DNA of 64,000 nt, from contig PENC01000027.1 of assembly GCA_003674045.1 (NCBI GenBank), positions 1 to 64,000 of the forward strand. The letters run 5' to 3'. The notes beneath the pieces are model-generated. The model was given only the letters and a program-made list of their open reading frames with translations. It did not search any database and was not told where the DNA came from. Source of the stretch: Streptomyces griseocarneus. Its GTDB lineage: Bacteria; Actinomycetota; Actinomycetes; Streptomycetales; Streptomycetaceae. This document shows, one piece after another, positions 63,583 to 64,000 of the stretch. The first letter of the stretch is position 1; each line of letters opens with the position of its first letter. Made by a program: the position numbers and the translations under genes.

Positions 63583-64000
63583 ATGACGACCCTCCAGGCG
63601 CCGTCACGCACCGCACGCCGCGCGCTCACCGGCCCCGTCCGGCTCCGTGCCCAGGCCCTCGCCATGCTGGCCGCCCTGGCCGCCCTCTGCGTCGCGGCGG
63701 TCGTCGGCGCCGTGGTCGTGCGCGGGGACGCGGCCAGGCTGCGCGACACGGCCAGGGACCGCGCGGCCACGGCCGCGGAACTGCGCTTCGCCCTCGCCGA
63801 CCTGGACGCGCAGCGCGTCGACTCGCTCGTACCCGGGCACTCCGCCGACCGTCCCGCCACCCTGCCGCCCGGCCGCTCCGCGGAGGAGTACGAGGTCGGC
63901 AACCGCCTGCTCGCGCTGCTCACCGCGCAGCAGCGCCGTACGCAGGTGAGCGACCTGCTGCGGCGTCTGGGCGCGGACGCCGCCGAGGGCGCGCGGATCA
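63583..64000 (+). CDS. 5' part of a membrane protein, truncated by the window edge
   Basis: 139 residues are visible from ATG 63583. A basic N-terminus and one membrane helix (about 23-47, ALAMLAALAALCVAAVVGAV) are followed by a helical extracellular region (TARDRAATAAELRFALADLDAQRVD). This resembles the front end of sensor kinases or chemoreceptor-like proteins with a four-helix bundle, but the deciding part is outside the window. TAGCGT 7-12 bases before the ATG suggests a leaderless start. Confidence 0.6.
   Translation, partial: MTTLQAPSRTARRALTGPVRLRAQALAMLAALAALCVAAVVGAVVVRGDAARLRDTARDRAATAAELRFALADLDAQRVDSLVPGHSADRPATLPPGRSAEEYEVGNRLLALLTAQQRRTQVSDLLRRLGADAAEGARI

Overview
The window is about 72% G+C chromosomal DNA from a Streptomyces-like actinomycete. 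Support comes from the codon bias, frequent GTG starts and leaderless starts, short ATGA/GTGA gene overlaps, a WblA protein, an Actinobacteria-type small SRP RNA, and a gene order recalled from the S. coelicolor region that holds crp, wblA and ask-asd. No search was run. Most of the window is conserved core; an accessory patch with a tRNA-linked integrase lies at about 29.1-37.1 kb.

Layout. 0-2.1 kb: Tad/Flp-type pilus ATPase genes (tadA, cpaE/tadZ), with tadA cut off at a novel junction near the left edge. 2.5-17.2 kb: HAD phosphatase, a Fic-like protein with a degenerate motif divergent from a CooC/MinD-like ATPase, a SulP-STAS-carbonic anhydrase fusion, acetyl-CoA synthetase, NhaA, a holin-X-like membrane protein, an alpha/beta hydrolase, a MarP-like membrane serine protease, a Nudix CoA pyrophosphatase and endonuclease III. 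17.3-27.3 kb: crp with a Crp-type operator in its own leader, a metallo-beta-lactamase/Nudix pair, RidA, two Get3/ArsA-like ATPases, wblA, and a class A penicillin-binding protein. 27.4-29.2 kb: YqeY-like protein, metallophosphoesterase and tRNA-Pro.

29.1-37.1 kb is the accessory patch. It has tRNA-Pro, a set of strong hairpins, an xis-int pair whose integrase carries a LacI-type helix-turn-helix inside the catalytic domain, and small orphan genes. It also has a glycosyltransferase-like gene preceded by a heptanucleotide tandem repeat, and a STAND/NB-ARC ATPase divergent from a small protein with which it shares a short beta-strand-like motif.

37.2-64 kb returns to core genes: a DUF4190/DUF4352-type protein, phenylalanine hydroxylase coupled to an S9 peptidase, SURF1, a SigE-family sigma factor with a membrane partner, ask-asd with a phased 10-bp repeat array upstream, recR-ybaB-dnaX, SRP RNA and tRNA-Ser. 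After these come a second ECF sigma/membrane-protein pair, a SpoIIE-type phosphatase, a HbpS-SenS-SenR-like redox/haem sensing module, an HTH membrane protein, an M6-like metalloprotease, and a truncated membrane protein at the right edge.

How genes work together: overlapping stops and starts mark probable translational coupling in tadA-cpaE, holin-hydrolase, Nudix-MBL, RidA-DUF4177, the ATPase pair, pheH-S9, sigma-membrane partner (twice), ask-asd, recR-DUF5063 and senS-senR. The strongest candidates for undescribed biology are the LacI-HTH integrase, the STAND/small-protein pair, the slippage-prone heptamer tract and the phased decamers upstream of ask.
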